A stretch of DNA of 64,000 nt from Bacillota bacterium. GTDB lineage: Bacteria > Bacillota > Bacilli > Paenibacillales > NBRC-103111. Positions 41,760 to 51,131 of this stretch are shown piece by piece. The stretch is from positions 310,001 through 374,000 of the forward strand of contig JAEWGW010000025.1 of assembly GCA_023388055.1 (NCBI GenBank), written 5' to 3'. The notes under the pieces were generated by a model. It was not told where the DNA came from. It worked only from the letters and a program-made list of their open reading frames with translations, and ran no database searches. Made by a program: the position numbers and the translations under genes. The number at the start of each line of letters is the position of its first letter. The first letter of the stretch is position 1.

Positions 41760-42737
41760 ATGTCAGTCCAACTGGAGGAAAAGCTGAGCCAGACTAAGAT
41801 TTATTCCCTGAAAAAAGAGCCGCTGTGGAGGCACGTTAAAAAAGAGTGGAAAATTTACACCTTTCTGATCCTGCCGGTCATCTATTTTTTGATCTTCAAA
41901 TATGCGCCGATGATCGGCAATATTATCGCCTTCCGCAAATACCGCGGCGGGCCTAACTTCCTGGGCACCGAATGGGTAGGCTTCAAATACTTCCAGATGT
42001 TTATGAAGGACCCCAACTTTTGGCGGGCGTTCCGGAATACACTGTCGCTGAGCATTATTTATCTGCTGTTCCGCTTTCCGTTGACGCTGGGCTTTGCTTT
42101 GCTTCTGAATGAGCTGCGGCGGATCACCACCAAAAAACTGGTTCAAACCATCTCTTACCTGCCTCACTTTATCTCCATGGTTATTGTCGCCGGTATGGTC
42201 AAGGAGCTGCTGTCCAGCACGGGTCCCGTCAACATTCTCCTGGAAAATATGGGACATGCCAAAATTGCCTTCCTGCAGCTGCCCCAATGGTTCCCAACCA
42301 TCTATATCGCATCGGGAATCTGGCAGGGTCTGGGCTGGGGTACGATTCTCTACCTGGCTGCTATGACCGGCATCAATACGGAGCTGTACGAAGCCGCCAA
42401 AATTGACGGCGCCAGCCGCGCCCGGTTAGCGTGGCATGTGACCATCCCCGGCATTCTGCCAACGGTCATGACACTGCTGATTCTTGACATCGGCGGCATT
42501 CTGGGTTCGAACTTCGAGAAAATCCTGCTTCTTTATAACCCGCTTACCTATGAAAAAGCGGATGTTATCTCTACCTTCGTATACCGGATGGGTATCGGCG
42601 GCGGAAACTTCGGCAATACCGGCGGCAATTTCAGCTATGCTACCGCGGTGGGATTATTCGAAGGGATTATCGGACTGATTTTGGTAACCTTGGCCAATGA
42701 AGTATCCAAGCGGACAACCGAAACCAGCCTCTGGTAG
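41760..42737 (+). CDS. ABC transporter permease, LplB-like (aldouronate importer)
   Basis: 325 residues, six membrane helices. The EAA loop is ELYEAAKIDGASRARLAWHVTIP and the N-terminal KYAPMIGNIIAFRKYRGGPNFLGTEWVGFKYF is typical of LplB permeases in xylan-utilising Paenibacillus. GGAGGAGGTGGAGG precedes the ATG. It lies 18 bases after the GH67 gene. With the next gene it forms the membrane channel for glucuronic-acid-decorated xylo-oligosaccharides, judged by the operon partners. Confidence 0.9.
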   Translation: MSVQLEEKLSQTKIYSLKKEPLWRHVKKEWKIYTFLILPVIYFLIFKYAPMIGNIIAFRKYRGGPNFLGTEWVGFKYFQMFMKDPNFWRAFRNTLSLSIIYLLFRFPLTLGFALLLNELRRITTKKLVQTISYLPHFISMVIVAGMVKELLSSTGPVNILLENMGHAKIAFLQLPQWFPTIYIASGIWQGLGWGTILYLAAMTGINTELYEAAKIDGASRARLAWHVTIPGILPTVMTLLILDIGGILGSNFEKILLLYNPLTYEKADVISTFVYRMGIGGGNFGNTGGNFSYATAVGLFEGIIGLILVTLANEVSKRTTETSLW

Positions 42738-42751
42738 AAAGGAGCGGCACA

Positions 42752-43630
42752 ATGATAAAAGAAACGTTTTCGTACCGGCTGTTTCAGGTATTCAATGCCA
42801 TCATCATGACCTTCGTCTGTTTGGTGACGCTGTATCCCTTTGTCTATCTGATCGCCCAGTCCTTCAGCTCGGAAGCATCCATTTATGCGGGCAAGGTATT
42901 CCTGTATCCCGTGGAATTCACCTTTGAAACCTACAAGATTATCCTCAGCAAACCCGAGTTCTTCCAGTATTACGGCAACACCATCCTGTATGCAGTAGTG
43001 GGAACGGTCATCTCGGTAACCGCCACTGCCGTCATTTCGTACCCGCTCTCCAAGGAGCGGCTGCGGCTGAACAAGTTCTTCATCCCCTTCGTGTTGTTTA
43101 CCATGTACTTCGGAGGCGGACTGATTCCCAACTACATTATGATCGCTAAATCCCTGGGCATGCGGGATACCATCTGGGCCATTGTTATTCCCGGCGCCAT
43201 CAGCGCTTTTAACGTGATCTTGGTAAAAACCTTCTTCTCCAGCCTTCCCGGCGAGATTGAGGAGGCAGCCAAGGTGGATGGTTTGGGTGTGTATGGCATT
43301 TTTACCCGGATTACGGTGCCCTTGTCCAAGCCGATTCTGGCGACCATGGTGCTGTTCAGCATGGTGGGCTTGTGGAATAACTGGTTTGGTCCGTCTCTTT
43401 ACCTGCAGTCCAAGGATAAGTGGCCGGTCGCGCTTTATCTGCGCCAGCTGATCGATAGTCTGGGAGGCACCGCGGCGGAAGCAGGGGCCAGCTCCGAGAC
43501 CGACCGGCAAATCGCCGCCACCATCAAGTCCGCAGCCATGGTGCTGACCTCGCTGCCCATTATCTGCATTTACCCGTTTGTGCAGAAATATTTCGTTCAG
43601 GGTATGATGATTGGTTCGGTTAAGGGCTGA
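42752..43630 (+). CDS. ABC transporter permease, LplC/YtcP-like (aldouronate importer)
   Basis: 292 residues, six membrane helices. The EAA-type loop is EIEEAAKVDGLGVYGIFTRITVP and the C-terminus is QKYFVQGMMIGSVKG, the LplC/YtcP signature. GAAAGGAG lies 6 bases before the ATG, 14 bases after the preceding permease. No ATPase gene follows, so a shared MsmX-like ATPase is assumed. Between it and the next gene (43631-43780) there is no obvious terminator. Confidence 0.9.
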   Translation: MIKETFSYRLFQVFNAIIMTFVCLVTLYPFVYLIAQSFSSEASIYAGKVFLYPVEFTFETYKIILSKPEFFQYYGNTILYAVVGTVISVTATAVISYPLSKERLRLNKFFIPFVLFTMYFGGGLIPNYIMIAKSLGMRDTIWAIVIPGAISAFNVILVKTFFSSLPGEIEEAAKVDGLGVYGIFTRITVPLSKPILATMVLFSMVGLWNNWFGPSLYLQSKDKWPVALYLRQLIDSLGGTAAEAGASSETDRQIAATIKSAAMVLTSLPIICIYPFVQKYFVQGMMIGSVKG

Positions 43631-43780
43631 TTAGGCAAGCACTTGCCGCAGCTTTGGCCGCTCCTCATTAAACGCGTAAATCCCGGGGGGGTTCTTCGGT
43701 CTTTGCGCCATACATGCCAAAATTTAGAGGATGCTTACGAGGCCAGTTATTGCTGGCGCAAAACTTTTAGGGAGGTTCGT

Positions 43781-45436
43781 ATGAAAACAATTAGCAAAGT
43801 TATGAGTGGTACGTTGGCCGTCATTATGGCTGCAGGGCTGGTTGCATGCAGCGATTCCAAGGATTCCGGCGCTTCGCCGAATGCCAGTGCCCCAGTGGAT
43901 GAATCCAAGCTGGACTACACGTACGGCGAAAACAAAACCTTCAAGTCCAACGAGCCTGTGACGTATTCCGTGATGTACAGCGACAACGAAGCCTATCCGT
44001 ACAAACAAAACTGGCGGCTGTGGAGCGCCATCACCGAAAAAAGCAATGTGAATATGAAGCTGACGGTGACAGCCCGGACGGAATATGAAAACCAGAAATC
44101 CCTCCTGGTCAACAGCGGCGACGCCCCGTACATCATTCCCAAAACCTATGAGGAAGCATCTTTTGTGGCAGGCGGACAGATTGTTCCCATCAGCGACTGG
44201 GTGAAATATATGCCCAACTATACCAAGGCTGTGAAGGATTGGGGGCTGGAGAGTGACCTGCAAGCCAAGCTGCAGGCTAACGGCAAGTATTATGTGCTTC
44301 CCGGCCTGTGGGAGTCTGCCGGCGGCGGATACTCCTACGTGATCCGCAAGGATGTGTTCAAGGCTGCTGGCGTAGATGTGGAAGCATTGGAAAACAAGTG
44401 GACCTATGAAGATTTTTATGAAGCGCTTAAAAAGGTAAAGACGTTTACCGGTGCCAAATATGTATGGTCCGACCAGTATACCGGCAAATCTACCATGAAT
44501 ATTGCCGCCATCACCTACGGCGTAACCGCTGGTTGGGGCCAAGCCAATGGTTTGCAGTTTGACAAGGACAAGAAGGAATTTTATTTTGCCAATACTACCG
44601 CCGACTATAAGGCGTATGTGACTTACCTGAACAAGCTGGTGAAGGAAGGTCTGCTGGACCCTGAATCCTTCACGCAAAACGATGATGCCGCCCGGGCCAA
44701 GTTCTATAAGGGTGACACCTATGTGATCAACGGCAACTATCAGTTCCTTGCTGAATCCAAGGCCAAGATGCAGGTGCCTAACGCCGATCTGTACATGACC
44801 ATTCAGCCTGGTGGTCCCAAGGGTCTCTTGCAAATTGAAAACTCCCGTCTGGAAAATGGCGTGATGATCAGCAAAAAAGCGCTGGATGAGCTGGGTCAGG
44901 AGAAATTCATCAAGATGCTGCGTTTTGTTGACTGGCTCTGGTATTCCGATGAAGGTCAAACCCTGAGCCTGTGGGGTGTGGAAGGCGAAACCTATACCAA
45001 GGACGCCAGCGGCAACTTTGCCCTGACCAAGGATATTACCTATAACGGCATGAACCCCACCGGCACCAAAAAGCTGAACGTGGATTATGGCTTTGCCAAC
45101 GGCGTGTTCGCTTACGGCGGCACCACCAAGCTGCGTCTGTCCAAAATGACAGAAGGCGAGAAGAACTTTACAGACCGTGTTCTGAAGAACCGTCAGCCCC
45201 GGAAGTCGGCTCCGCCCATTATGGCTTCTGCGGATGAAGGCGAGCAAATGAACCTGATCTCCAAGCCGCTGATGGACTTTATTTCCACTGCTACCCTGAA
45301 GTTTATTACCGGCCAGCAGGACATCAACTCCGGCTGGGATGCATACGTCAAACAAGCGGATGCCAACGGCTCCGCCCGCTACACCAAAATGGCCAATGAT
45401 GTATTCGCCAAAACCAAGACAATTCTCGGCTACTAA
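43781..45436 (+). CDS. Extracellular solute-binding lipoprotein, LplA-like (aldouronate importer)
   Basis: 551 residues. The signal peptide ends in lipobox LVAC (about residues 20-23), then a Ser/Ala-rich linker. The mature protein (VTYSVMYSDNEAYPYKQNWRLWSAITEKSNVNMKLTV and later YVLPGLWESAGGGYSYVIRKDVF) belongs to the large family 1 binding proteins that work with LplB/LplC permeases. AGGGAGG lies 5 bases before the ATG at 43781. It ends the operon at a strong terminator. By context it captures methylglucuronoxylo-oligosaccharides, the substrate of the GH67 enzyme encoded upstream. Confidence 0.9.
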   Translation: MKTISKVMSGTLAVIMAAGLVACSDSKDSGASPNASAPVDESKLDYTYGENKTFKSNEPVTYSVMYSDNEAYPYKQNWRLWSAITEKSNVNMKLTVTARTEYENQKSLLVNSGDAPYIIPKTYEEASFVAGGQIVPISDWVKYMPNYTKAVKDWGLESDLQAKLQANGKYYVLPGLWESAGGGYSYVIRKDVFKAAGVDVEALENKWTYEDFYEALKKVKTFTGAKYVWSDQYTGKSTMNIAAITYGVTAGWGQANGLQFDKDKKEFYFANTTADYKAYVTYLNKLVKEGLLDPESFTQNDDAARAKFYKGDTYVINGNYQFLAESKAKMQVPNADLYMTIQPGGPKGLLQIENSRLENGVMISKKALDELGQEKFIKMLRFVDWLWYSDEGQTLSLWGVEGETYTKDASGNFALTKDITYNGMNPTGTKKLNVDYGFANGVFAYGGTTKLRLSKMTEGEKNFTDRVLKNRQPRKSAPPIMASADEGEQMNLISKPLMDFISTATLKFITGQQDINSGWDAYVKQADANGSARYTKMANDVFAKTKTILGY

Positions 45437-45448
45437 TTAAACAAAGAC

Positions 45449-45497
45449 GGGGCTATCCAGCAGTCAGTTCTCACTGACGCTGGATGGCCCTTTTTTT
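45449..45497 (+). terminator. Intrinsic terminator of the aldouronate operon
   Basis: GGGGCTATCCAGC and GCTGGATGGCCC flank an inner GTCAG/CTGAC pair and are followed by TTTTTTT. A long, stable hairpin. Confidence 0.88.
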
Positions 45498-45552
45498 ATA
45501 ACAAAAATCATAGCCTATGTCTGTAAAGATTTGAATAATGATAATTAAGGTC

Positions 45553-45581
45553 TTACGTCCGGGCGAGTTCGGCATTATAAT
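45553..45581 (+). promoter_or_regulatory. Probable promoter of the activase-type gene
   Basis: TATAAT (45576-45581) has TTACGT 17 bases upstream as a weak -35. A small hairpin GCCAA/TTGGC (45601-45616) lies in the leader. Confidence 0.45.
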
Positions 45582-45638
45582 GGGAAGATAGACTTCATAT
45601 GCCAATTCGGGTTGGCAGTAGAAAGAGTGTGAACAAAC

Positions 45639-48600
45639 ATGAGGGATCGGTTATGCATGGGACTGGATATCGGTTCCACAACTGTAAAGCTGGTGATTCT
45701 GGATGGGCATGGGCAGCTGATCTATGACAAATACGAACGCCATTACTCGGATATCCGCACCACAACTTTTCGTTTGTTAAAAGAAGCCTGTGTCCGTTAT
45801 TCCGGCTCCAGCGTATCTGTGCGCGTAACCGGTTCCGGCGGCATTGCTGTCTCCAAGTGGCTGGGTCTGCCCTTCATCCAGGAGGTGGTTGCCGGAACGG
45901 AGGCCGTGGAGCGGTTTATCCCGCACACCGATGTTGCCATTGAGCTGGGCGGGGAGGATGCAAAGATTACCTTCTTCCAGGGTACGGTGGACCAGCGGAT
46001 GAACGGCGCCTGCGCCGGCGGTACGGGGGCCTTCGTGGACCAGATGGCGGCGCTGCTCCAGACCGACGCGGCAGGCTTGAACGAGCTGGCGGGCCGATAC
46101 CAGACGCTGTACCCTATCGCCTCGCGATGCGGCGTATTCGCCAAAACGGACGTGCAGCCGCTTCTGAACGAAGGCGCCAACCGCGAAGACATTGCTGCCT
46201 CCGTCTTCCAAGCGGTGGTGAACCAGACCATCGGAGGGTTAGCCGGCGGCAAAAAAATCAAAGGCAATGTGGCGTTCCTGGGAGGACCTCTGTATTACCT
46301 GACGGAGCTGCGGCGGCGTTTTATCGAGACCCTCGCGCTGCCTCCGCAGCAGGTGATTATGCCTGCGCATTCCCAGCTGTACGTGGCTATGGGAGCGGCG
46401 CTGTCCGCCCGCGGAGATGAGCCGGTGACCATCAAGTCCCTGGCGGCTTCCTTGCCCCGGCTATTCGAGGCCCGTGAGGAAGCCTCCGGCCGGCTTGCGC
46501 CTCTGTTCGCCTCGGAGGAGGAGCTGGAGCAGTTCCGGCAGAGGCATAACCGGACGGTAGGACAGCGCAGCCTGGCTGATTATGCGGGCAAATGCTTCCT
46601 GGGGATCGATGCCGGCTCTACCACCACCAAAGCGGCTCTTATCGACGAAGAGGGCAACCTGCTGTTTACCCGGTACATGCGTAACGGCGGCAAACCGCTG
46701 CAATCGGCGGTTTCTATCGTGCGCGAGATGTACCAGGAGATGCCGGCGGGAGCCACTGTAGCCGGAGCAACCATTACCGGCTACGGCGAGGGTCTCATCC
46801 AGGCAGCGCTGGGCGCTGAATGGGGCGAAATCGAGACGGTGGCCCACTATAAGGCGGCCAGCCATTTCCTGCCCGAGGTGGATCTGATCATCGATATCGG
46901 CGGTCAGGATATGAAGTGCCTGCAGATCAAGAACGGGGCCATCGACAGTATTATGCTGAACGAAGCCTGCTCGTCGGGCTGCGGCTCCTTCCTGGAATCC
47001 TTTGCCGAATCCCTGCAGATGAATGTGGAGGAATTCGCGCAGAGTGCCCTGCTGGCCAAGGAACCCTTGGACCTGGGCTCCCGCTGCACCGTCTTCATGA
47101 ACTCCAAGGTGAAGCAGGCCCAGAAGGAAGGGGCTACCGTGGGGGAAATCTCTGCGGGGTTATCCTATTCCGTGATTCATAACGCCCTGTATAAGGTGAT
47201 CAAGATCCGCAACCCGGAGGAGCTGGGCCGGCACATCGTTGTTCAGGGGGGCACCTTCAAGAACGATGCGGTGCTGCGGGCTTTTGAACGGTTAACGGGC
47301 CGGGAGACGGTGCGGCCGGAGATTGCCGGCATCATGGGTGCGTTCGGCGCCGCTCTGATCGCCCGGGAACGCGGAGCTGCCAATGAGCGGAGCACACTAT
47401 TGGGTGCGGAGGCCTTGGAGCTGCTGGCCTTCGAATCGAAGATGGAGCGCTGTAAGCTGTGCGGCAACCAATGCCTGATGACGGTGAACAGCTTCGGCGA
47501 CGGCAGACGCCACGTGACCGGCAACCGCTGCGAGCGGGGAGCCGGCGGGGAGAAGTCCTGCGAGGATACGCCTAATCTGTTCGATTACAAATACAAGCGG
47601 CTGTTCGGCTACAAGTCCCTGCCGGAGGAGGAAGCGGTCCGGGGCAAGGTGGGCATTCCCCGGGTGCTGAACATGTACGAGAATTATCCCTTCTGGCATA
47701 CCTTCTTCACGGCCCTGAAGTTCAGGGTGGAGCTGTCGCCCAAGTCCACCCGGCGGTTGTATGAGCAGGGGTTGGAGTCCGTGCCTTCGGATACGGTCTG
47801 TTTCCCGGCCAAGCTGACACACGGTCATGTCACCAGTCTGGCCAAACGGGATGTGCGGTTTATCTTTTACCCATGTCTGCCGTATGAGCGCAATGAGCAT
47901 CCCGATGCCAACGACCATTACAATTGCCCCGTGGTGGCCTCCTACCCGGAGGTGCTGCACAACAATCTGGATGTGCTGAAGGAGCGGGGCATCCCGTTTT
48001 TGTACCCGTATCTGCCCTATGACAATACCGAGCGTCTGGCCCGGCGGCTGTATGAGGAGCTGCAGGAGTACGGCGTCACCCGCCGTGAGGTGGAGGCGGC
48101 GGTGCTGGCGGCCCGGGAGGAGGAAGCCCGGGCGCAGGCGGATATCCGCCGCAAGGGGGAGGAAACCCTGCAGATGCTGAAGGCTACGGGACAGCGGGGA
48201 ATTGTGCTGGCCGGTCGCCCTTATCATCTGGACCCGGAAATCCACCACGGGATCCCTGACCTGGTAGCGGGGATGGGGCTTGCCGTCTTAACGGAGGATT
48301 CCGTCGCCCATCTGGCAAAGGTAGAGCGTCCCTTGACCTTCGTGGATCAATGGATGTACCATACCCGGCTGTATGCGGCCGCTTCCCTGGTGGCCCGTGA
48401 GCCGAATCTGGAGCTGGTGCAGCTGAATTCCTTCGGCTGCGGCATCGATGCCATCACCGGAGACCAGGTGAAGGAGATTCTGGAGCAGTCCGGCCGGATG
48501 CATACTCTCCTGAAGATTGACGAAGGCAGCAATCTCGGGGCGGTGCGTATCCGCATCCGGTCTCTCTTGGCGGCGATGGAGGAGCGTCGGGCGCTGGAGC

Positions 48601-49967
48601 GGAGATGGGCGTCCTCCGGCGGTACGGCTGCGGCTGTGGCTGCAGCAGCGCCGGGTACAGGCAAACGCATCCGGAGACTGTTCACTGAGCAAATGCGCCA
48701 GACCCATACCATTCTGGTGCCGCAGATGTCGCCGATCCACTTCGAGCTGTTGGAGGAGGCCTTCCAGGCATCGGGCTATAATCTGAAGGTGATCACAACC
48801 ACCGACAAAAAGACAGTGGATGCGGGGCTGCAGTTTGTGAACAACGACGCCTGTTTTCCGTCTATCTTGGTGGTGGGACAGTTGGTGTCGGCCCTGAAAT
48901 CCGGCAAGTATGACCCGAAAAACACCTCTGTTATGATTACCCAGACCGGCGGCGGGTGCCGGGCTACCAACTACATTGGCTTCCTGCGCAAAGCTTTGGC
49001 GGATGCGGGCTTCGGGGACGTGGCCGTGATCCCTCTGGGCTTCACCTCCGAACCCTCCAACCCGGGCTTCAAGGTTTCCCTGGGGCTGCTGAACAAAAGC
49101 ATTATGGCCTTTGCCTTTGGGGATTTGCTGATGCGGCTTTTGTACCGGACCCGGCCCTATGAGCTGGAGGCGGGAGCAGCGACAGCTCTTTTCCGGAAGT
49201 GGATGGAACACTGCAAGGCATCCGTCCGGTCCGGCAAAAAGAATGTGTATAAAGCTACGATCCGCAGCATCGTAGAGGACTTCGAGGACCTTCCCCTTCA
49301 GGACGGGCGCAAGCCCAGGGTGGGTGTGGTCGGCGAAATTCTCATCAAGTTCCATCCCGGCGCCAACAATGATATTGTGGGTTATCTGGAGCAGGAGGGT
49401 ATGGAAGCGGTGGTGCCGGATCTGCTGGACTTTTTCCTGTACTGCATCTATGATTCGGACTTTTATTATAAAAAGCTCAACCGGACAGCAGGCAAGCATC
49501 TGGCCATGCAGGCCGTAACCAAAATTCTGGAGGGTTACCGTACGGAGATGCGGGCGGCTCTTTCCAAAAGCACCCGCTTTACACCGCCCCACACCATCAT
49601 GGAGCTGACCCGCAAGGTGGAGGGGCTGGTATCTCTGGGCAATCAATGCGGAGAAGGCTGGCTGCTCACCGCCGAGATGGTGGAGCTGATCGAGGCCGGC
49701 GTTCATAATATCGCCTGCCTCCAGCCCTTCGCCTGCCTGCCCAACCACATTACAGGCAGAGGTATGTTCAAGGCGCTGAAGGAGCGTTACCCCCATGCCA
49801 ATCTGGCGGCTATTGATTATGATCCCGGCGCAGCCGAGGTTAATCAGCTGAACCGGCTGAAGCTGATGATTGCCGGCGCCCTCAAGCAGAACCGGCCTGC
49901 GGAGGAAGAGGAAACTCCCTTGCCGGCGCCCGTTCAGACTGCCAAGGAATATTTATCCTTCTCCTGA
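45639..49967 (+). CDS. Acyl-CoA dehydratase activase-related protein (two activase domains plus HgdB-like regions)
   Basis: 1442 residues. Two consecutive BadF/BadG/HgdC-type ATPase domains come first. Domain 1 (about 5-265) starts MGLDIGSTTVKLVIL with NGACAGGTGAF near residue 124. Domain 2 (about 320-585) starts CFLGIDAGSTTTKAALI with NEACSSGCGSF near 442. The Cys in each is the position that holds a bridging [4Fe-4S] cluster in homodimeric activases. A Cys cluster CKLCGNQCLMTV follows near 602. The remainder resembles the DUF2229 and HgdB-like subunits (YENYPFWHTFFTALKFRVEL, CFPAKLTHGHV, NDACFPSILVVGQL, GGCRATNYIGFLRKAL). The protein therefore combines an ATP-driven electron donor and a potential acceptor. 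Its reaction in Bacilli is not established. It is monocistronic or paired with the following gene. Confidence 0.82.
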   Translation: MRDRLCMGLDIGSTTVKLVILDGHGQLIYDKYERHYSDIRTTTFRLLKEACVRYSGSSVSVRVTGSGGIAVSKWLGLPFIQEVVAGTEAVERFIPHTDVAIELGGEDAKITFFQGTVDQRMNGACAGGTGAFVDQMAALLQTDAAGLNELAGRYQTLYPIASRCGVFAKTDVQPLLNEGANREDIAASVFQAVVNQTIGGLAGGKKIKGNVAFLGGPLYYLTELRRRFIETLALPPQQVIMPAHSQLYVAMGAALSARGDEPVTIKSLAASLPRLFEAREEASGRLAPLFASEEELEQFRQRHNRTVGQRSLADYAGKCFLGIDAGSTTTKAALIDEEGNLLFTRYMRNGGKPLQSAVSIVREMYQEMPAGATVAGATITGYGEGLIQAALGAEWGEIETVAHYKAASHFLPEVDLIIDIGGQDMKCLQIKNGAIDSIMLNEACSSGCGSFLESFAESLQMNVEEFAQSALLAKEPLDLGSRCTVFMNSKVKQAQKEGATVGEISAGLSYSVIHNALYKVIKIRNPEELGRHIVVQGGTFKNDAVLRAFERLTGRETVRPEIAGIMGAFGAALIARERGAANERSTLLGAEALELLAFESKMERCKLCGNQCLMTVNSFGDGRRHVTGNRCERGAGGEKSCEDTPNLFDYKYKRLFGYKSLPEEEAVRGKVGIPRVLNMYENYPFWHTFFTALKFRVELSPKSTRRLYEQGLESVPSDTVCFPAKLTHGHVTSLAKRDVRFIFYPCLPYERNEHPDANDHYNCPVVASYPEVLHNNLDVLKERGIPFLYPYLPYDNTERLARRLYEELQEYGVTRREVEAAVLAAREEEARAQADIRRKGEETLQMLKATGQRGIVLAGRPYHLDPEIHHGIPDLVAGMGLAVLTEDSVAHLAKVERPLTFVDQWMYHTRLYAAASLVAREPNLELVQLNSFGCGIDAITGDQVKEILEQSGRMHTLLKIDEGSNLGAVRIRIRSLLAAMEERRALERRWASSGGTAAAVAAAAPGTGKRIRRLFTEQMRQTHTILVPQMSPIHFELLEEAFQASGYNLKVITTTDKKTVDAGLQFVNNDACFPSILVVGQLVSALKSGKYDPKNTSVMITQTGGGCRATNYIGFLRKALADAGFGDVAVIPLGFTSEPSNPGFKVSLGLLNKSIMAFAFGDLLMRLLYRTRPYELEAGAATALFRKWMEHCKASVRSGKKNVYKATIRSIVEDFEDLPLQDGRKPRVGVVGEILIKFHPGANNDIVGYLEQEGMEAVVPDLLDFFLYCIYDSDFYYKKLNRTAGKHLAMQAVTKILEGYRTEMRAALSKSTRFTPPHTIMELTRKVEGLVSLGNQCGEGWLLTAEMVELIEAGVHNIACLQPFACLPNHITGRGMFKALKERYPHANLAAIDYDPGAAEVNQLNRLKLMIAGALKQNRPAEEEETPLPAPVQTAKEYLSFS

Positions 49968-50013
49968 TACATCCTAACCCACAGGGGAATTCCTGTGGGA
50001 GGGGGCTTGACGG

Positions 50014-50589
50014 ATGGAAGTGCTATCCGGTTATTTCGGCTACGGTGCACCGGCTTATTTGCCGATGTCCGACTGGCCCGGTATTCTGTTTTACTTTACG
50101 CTGTACGCCTGTATGGGCTGGATGCTGGAGCATGGTTACCACCGGGTGATGGAGGGGAGATTTGCAGGAGAGGGATTTTTGACGGGACCGTGGAAGCCGA
50201 TGTACGGCTTCGCTCCGGTGCTGCTTCTTATGCTCTCCGGCCCGGATACACACCTGTGGGTGCTGGTCCTTCTGGCCTTTGCCGTGCCGACCGCAGTGGA
50301 ATATGTAAGCGGGCTGATGCTCCGGCATCTGTTCCACAAGCAGTATTGGAGCTACGAGGGATGCCGCTTCCAGTTGGACGGTCTGGTGTGTTTGCGCTTC
50401 TCCCTGTATTGGACGCTGCTGGTGTTCGTAATGGTTTTTGTGCTCCAGCCCGCCGCGGCGTGGCTGTACCGGCTGGCCGGCCCCTTCTGGTATAACGGCG
50501 GCTGGCAGCTGATGCTGACGATGCTGCTGGTGGACATGGGCTGGACCGTGTTCAGATCGGCCAGGGCCTTGCGGCCTGTTGCCAAATAG
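50014..50589 (+). CDS. Membrane protein of the CmpB-like putative ABC-transporter permease family
   Basis: 191 residues with about five membrane helices. It matches the PF06541-type pattern: FYFTLYACMGWMLEHGYHRVMEGRFAGEGFLTGPWKPMYGF, where the GWxxE and GFLxGPxxPxYG motifs are characteristic. The function of the family is not settled. GGAGGGGG lies 8 bases before the ATG. It follows the 1442-residue gene by 46 bases without a terminator between them, so they may be co-transcribed. A strong terminator follows. Confidence 0.8.
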   Translation: MEVLSGYFGYGAPAYLPMSDWPGILFYFTLYACMGWMLEHGYHRVMEGRFAGEGFLTGPWKPMYGFAPVLLLMLSGPDTHLWVLVLLAFAVPTAVEYVSGLMLRHLFHKQYWSYEGCRFQLDGLVCLRFSLYWTLLVFVMVFVLQPAAAWLYRLAGPFWYNGGWQLMLTMLLVDMGWTVFRSARALRPVAK

Positions 50590-50605
50590 GATTTATCTTA
50601 TGATG

Positions 50606-50648
50606 AAGAGCCTCCGGCGTTGAAGTTATAGCGCCGGAGGCTCTTTAT
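50606..50648 (+). terminator. Intrinsic terminator
   Basis: AGAGCCTCCGGCG and CGCCGGAGGCTCT form a perfect 13-bp stem, followed by TTATTG. Confidence 0.88.
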
Positions 50649-50688
50649 TGTAAGATGGCACCTGAAGCCCGGGAGCCAGGGAGTATAA

Positions 50689-50867
50689 CTGCAAAAGTGC
50701 AGTTATTTTATGAGGCTTCGGCCTGAGAGGCGCCTCCAAATGCAAAAATGCAGTTATTTTCACCTGTACAGCTGTAAAAGGGCTATTTTCTCAAAAATAA
50801 CTGCACTTTTGCAGGATGACCCGCCCAATGGAGGGGCGGCCCAGAAAATAACTGCACTTTTGCAGGA
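50689..50867. repeat. Dyad repeat element, family B, copy 3 (in the gene-free stretch 50590-51131)
   Basis: Forward units CTGCAAAAGTGCAGTTATTT (50689) and TGCAAAAATGCAGTTATTT (50741) are 51 bp apart. Inverted units with CTGCACTTTTGCAGG at 50801 and 50852 are also 51 bp apart. The minimal two-plus-two layout matches the other loci. This copy has GCAGTTATTT in all four units, where copies 1 and 2 show AAATAGATGC in the inverted half. Confidence 0.85.
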
Positions 50868-50896
50868 TGGATTCATACCGCTCGGTGCCTTGCCTC

Positions 50897-50940
50897 CCAC
50901 CAGCACGCCACCAGCACCCCACCAGCACCCCACCAGCACT
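50897..50940 (+). repeat. 11-bp tandem repeat, four units
   Basis: CCACCAGCAC recurs at 50897, 50908, 50919 and 50930 with one variable base between, then decays to CGCCAGCGCC. No coding role is visible. Confidence 0.75.
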
Positions 50941-50989
50941 TCGCCAGCGCCTGCATATTGCCAGAAACCCGGCCGGAACCTGTAAAAGG

Positions 50990-51035
50990 AAGCTGTCCCT
51001 TGCCAAGCTCAACGGCGGAGGGGCAGCTTTGTCTT
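50990..51035 (+). terminator. Hairpin before the hybrid kinase gene
   Basis: AAGCTGTCCCTT (50990-51001) pairs with GAGGGGCAGCTT (51018-51029) apart from one wobble, then a T-rich TGTCTTGTTTTGT. It is a weak terminator at best and shields the kinase promoter from read-through. Confidence 0.5.
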
Positions 51036-51064
51036 GTTTTGTGCGAACCGTCCATGAAATTAGT

Positions 51065-51093
51065 TTGTAGCCTTTCCTGTCAGCCCCTATAAT
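51065..51093 (+). promoter_or_regulatory. Sigma-A-type promoter of the signalling operon
   Basis: TTGTAG (51065-51070) and TATAAT (51088-51093) are separated by 17 bases, about 40 bases before the kinase start codon. Confidence 0.6.
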
Positions 51094-51131
51094 GATTAGT
51101 AGAAGAGATTCACCAGGAGAGGAAAGTGGAC

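Noticed and set aside
48288..49796. A 502-codon minus-strand frame opposite the activase-type gene (and similar frames at 43724-45355 and 11928-13274)
   Set aside because: All lie antisense to well-supported genes, lack start signals and read as low-complexity shadow text.
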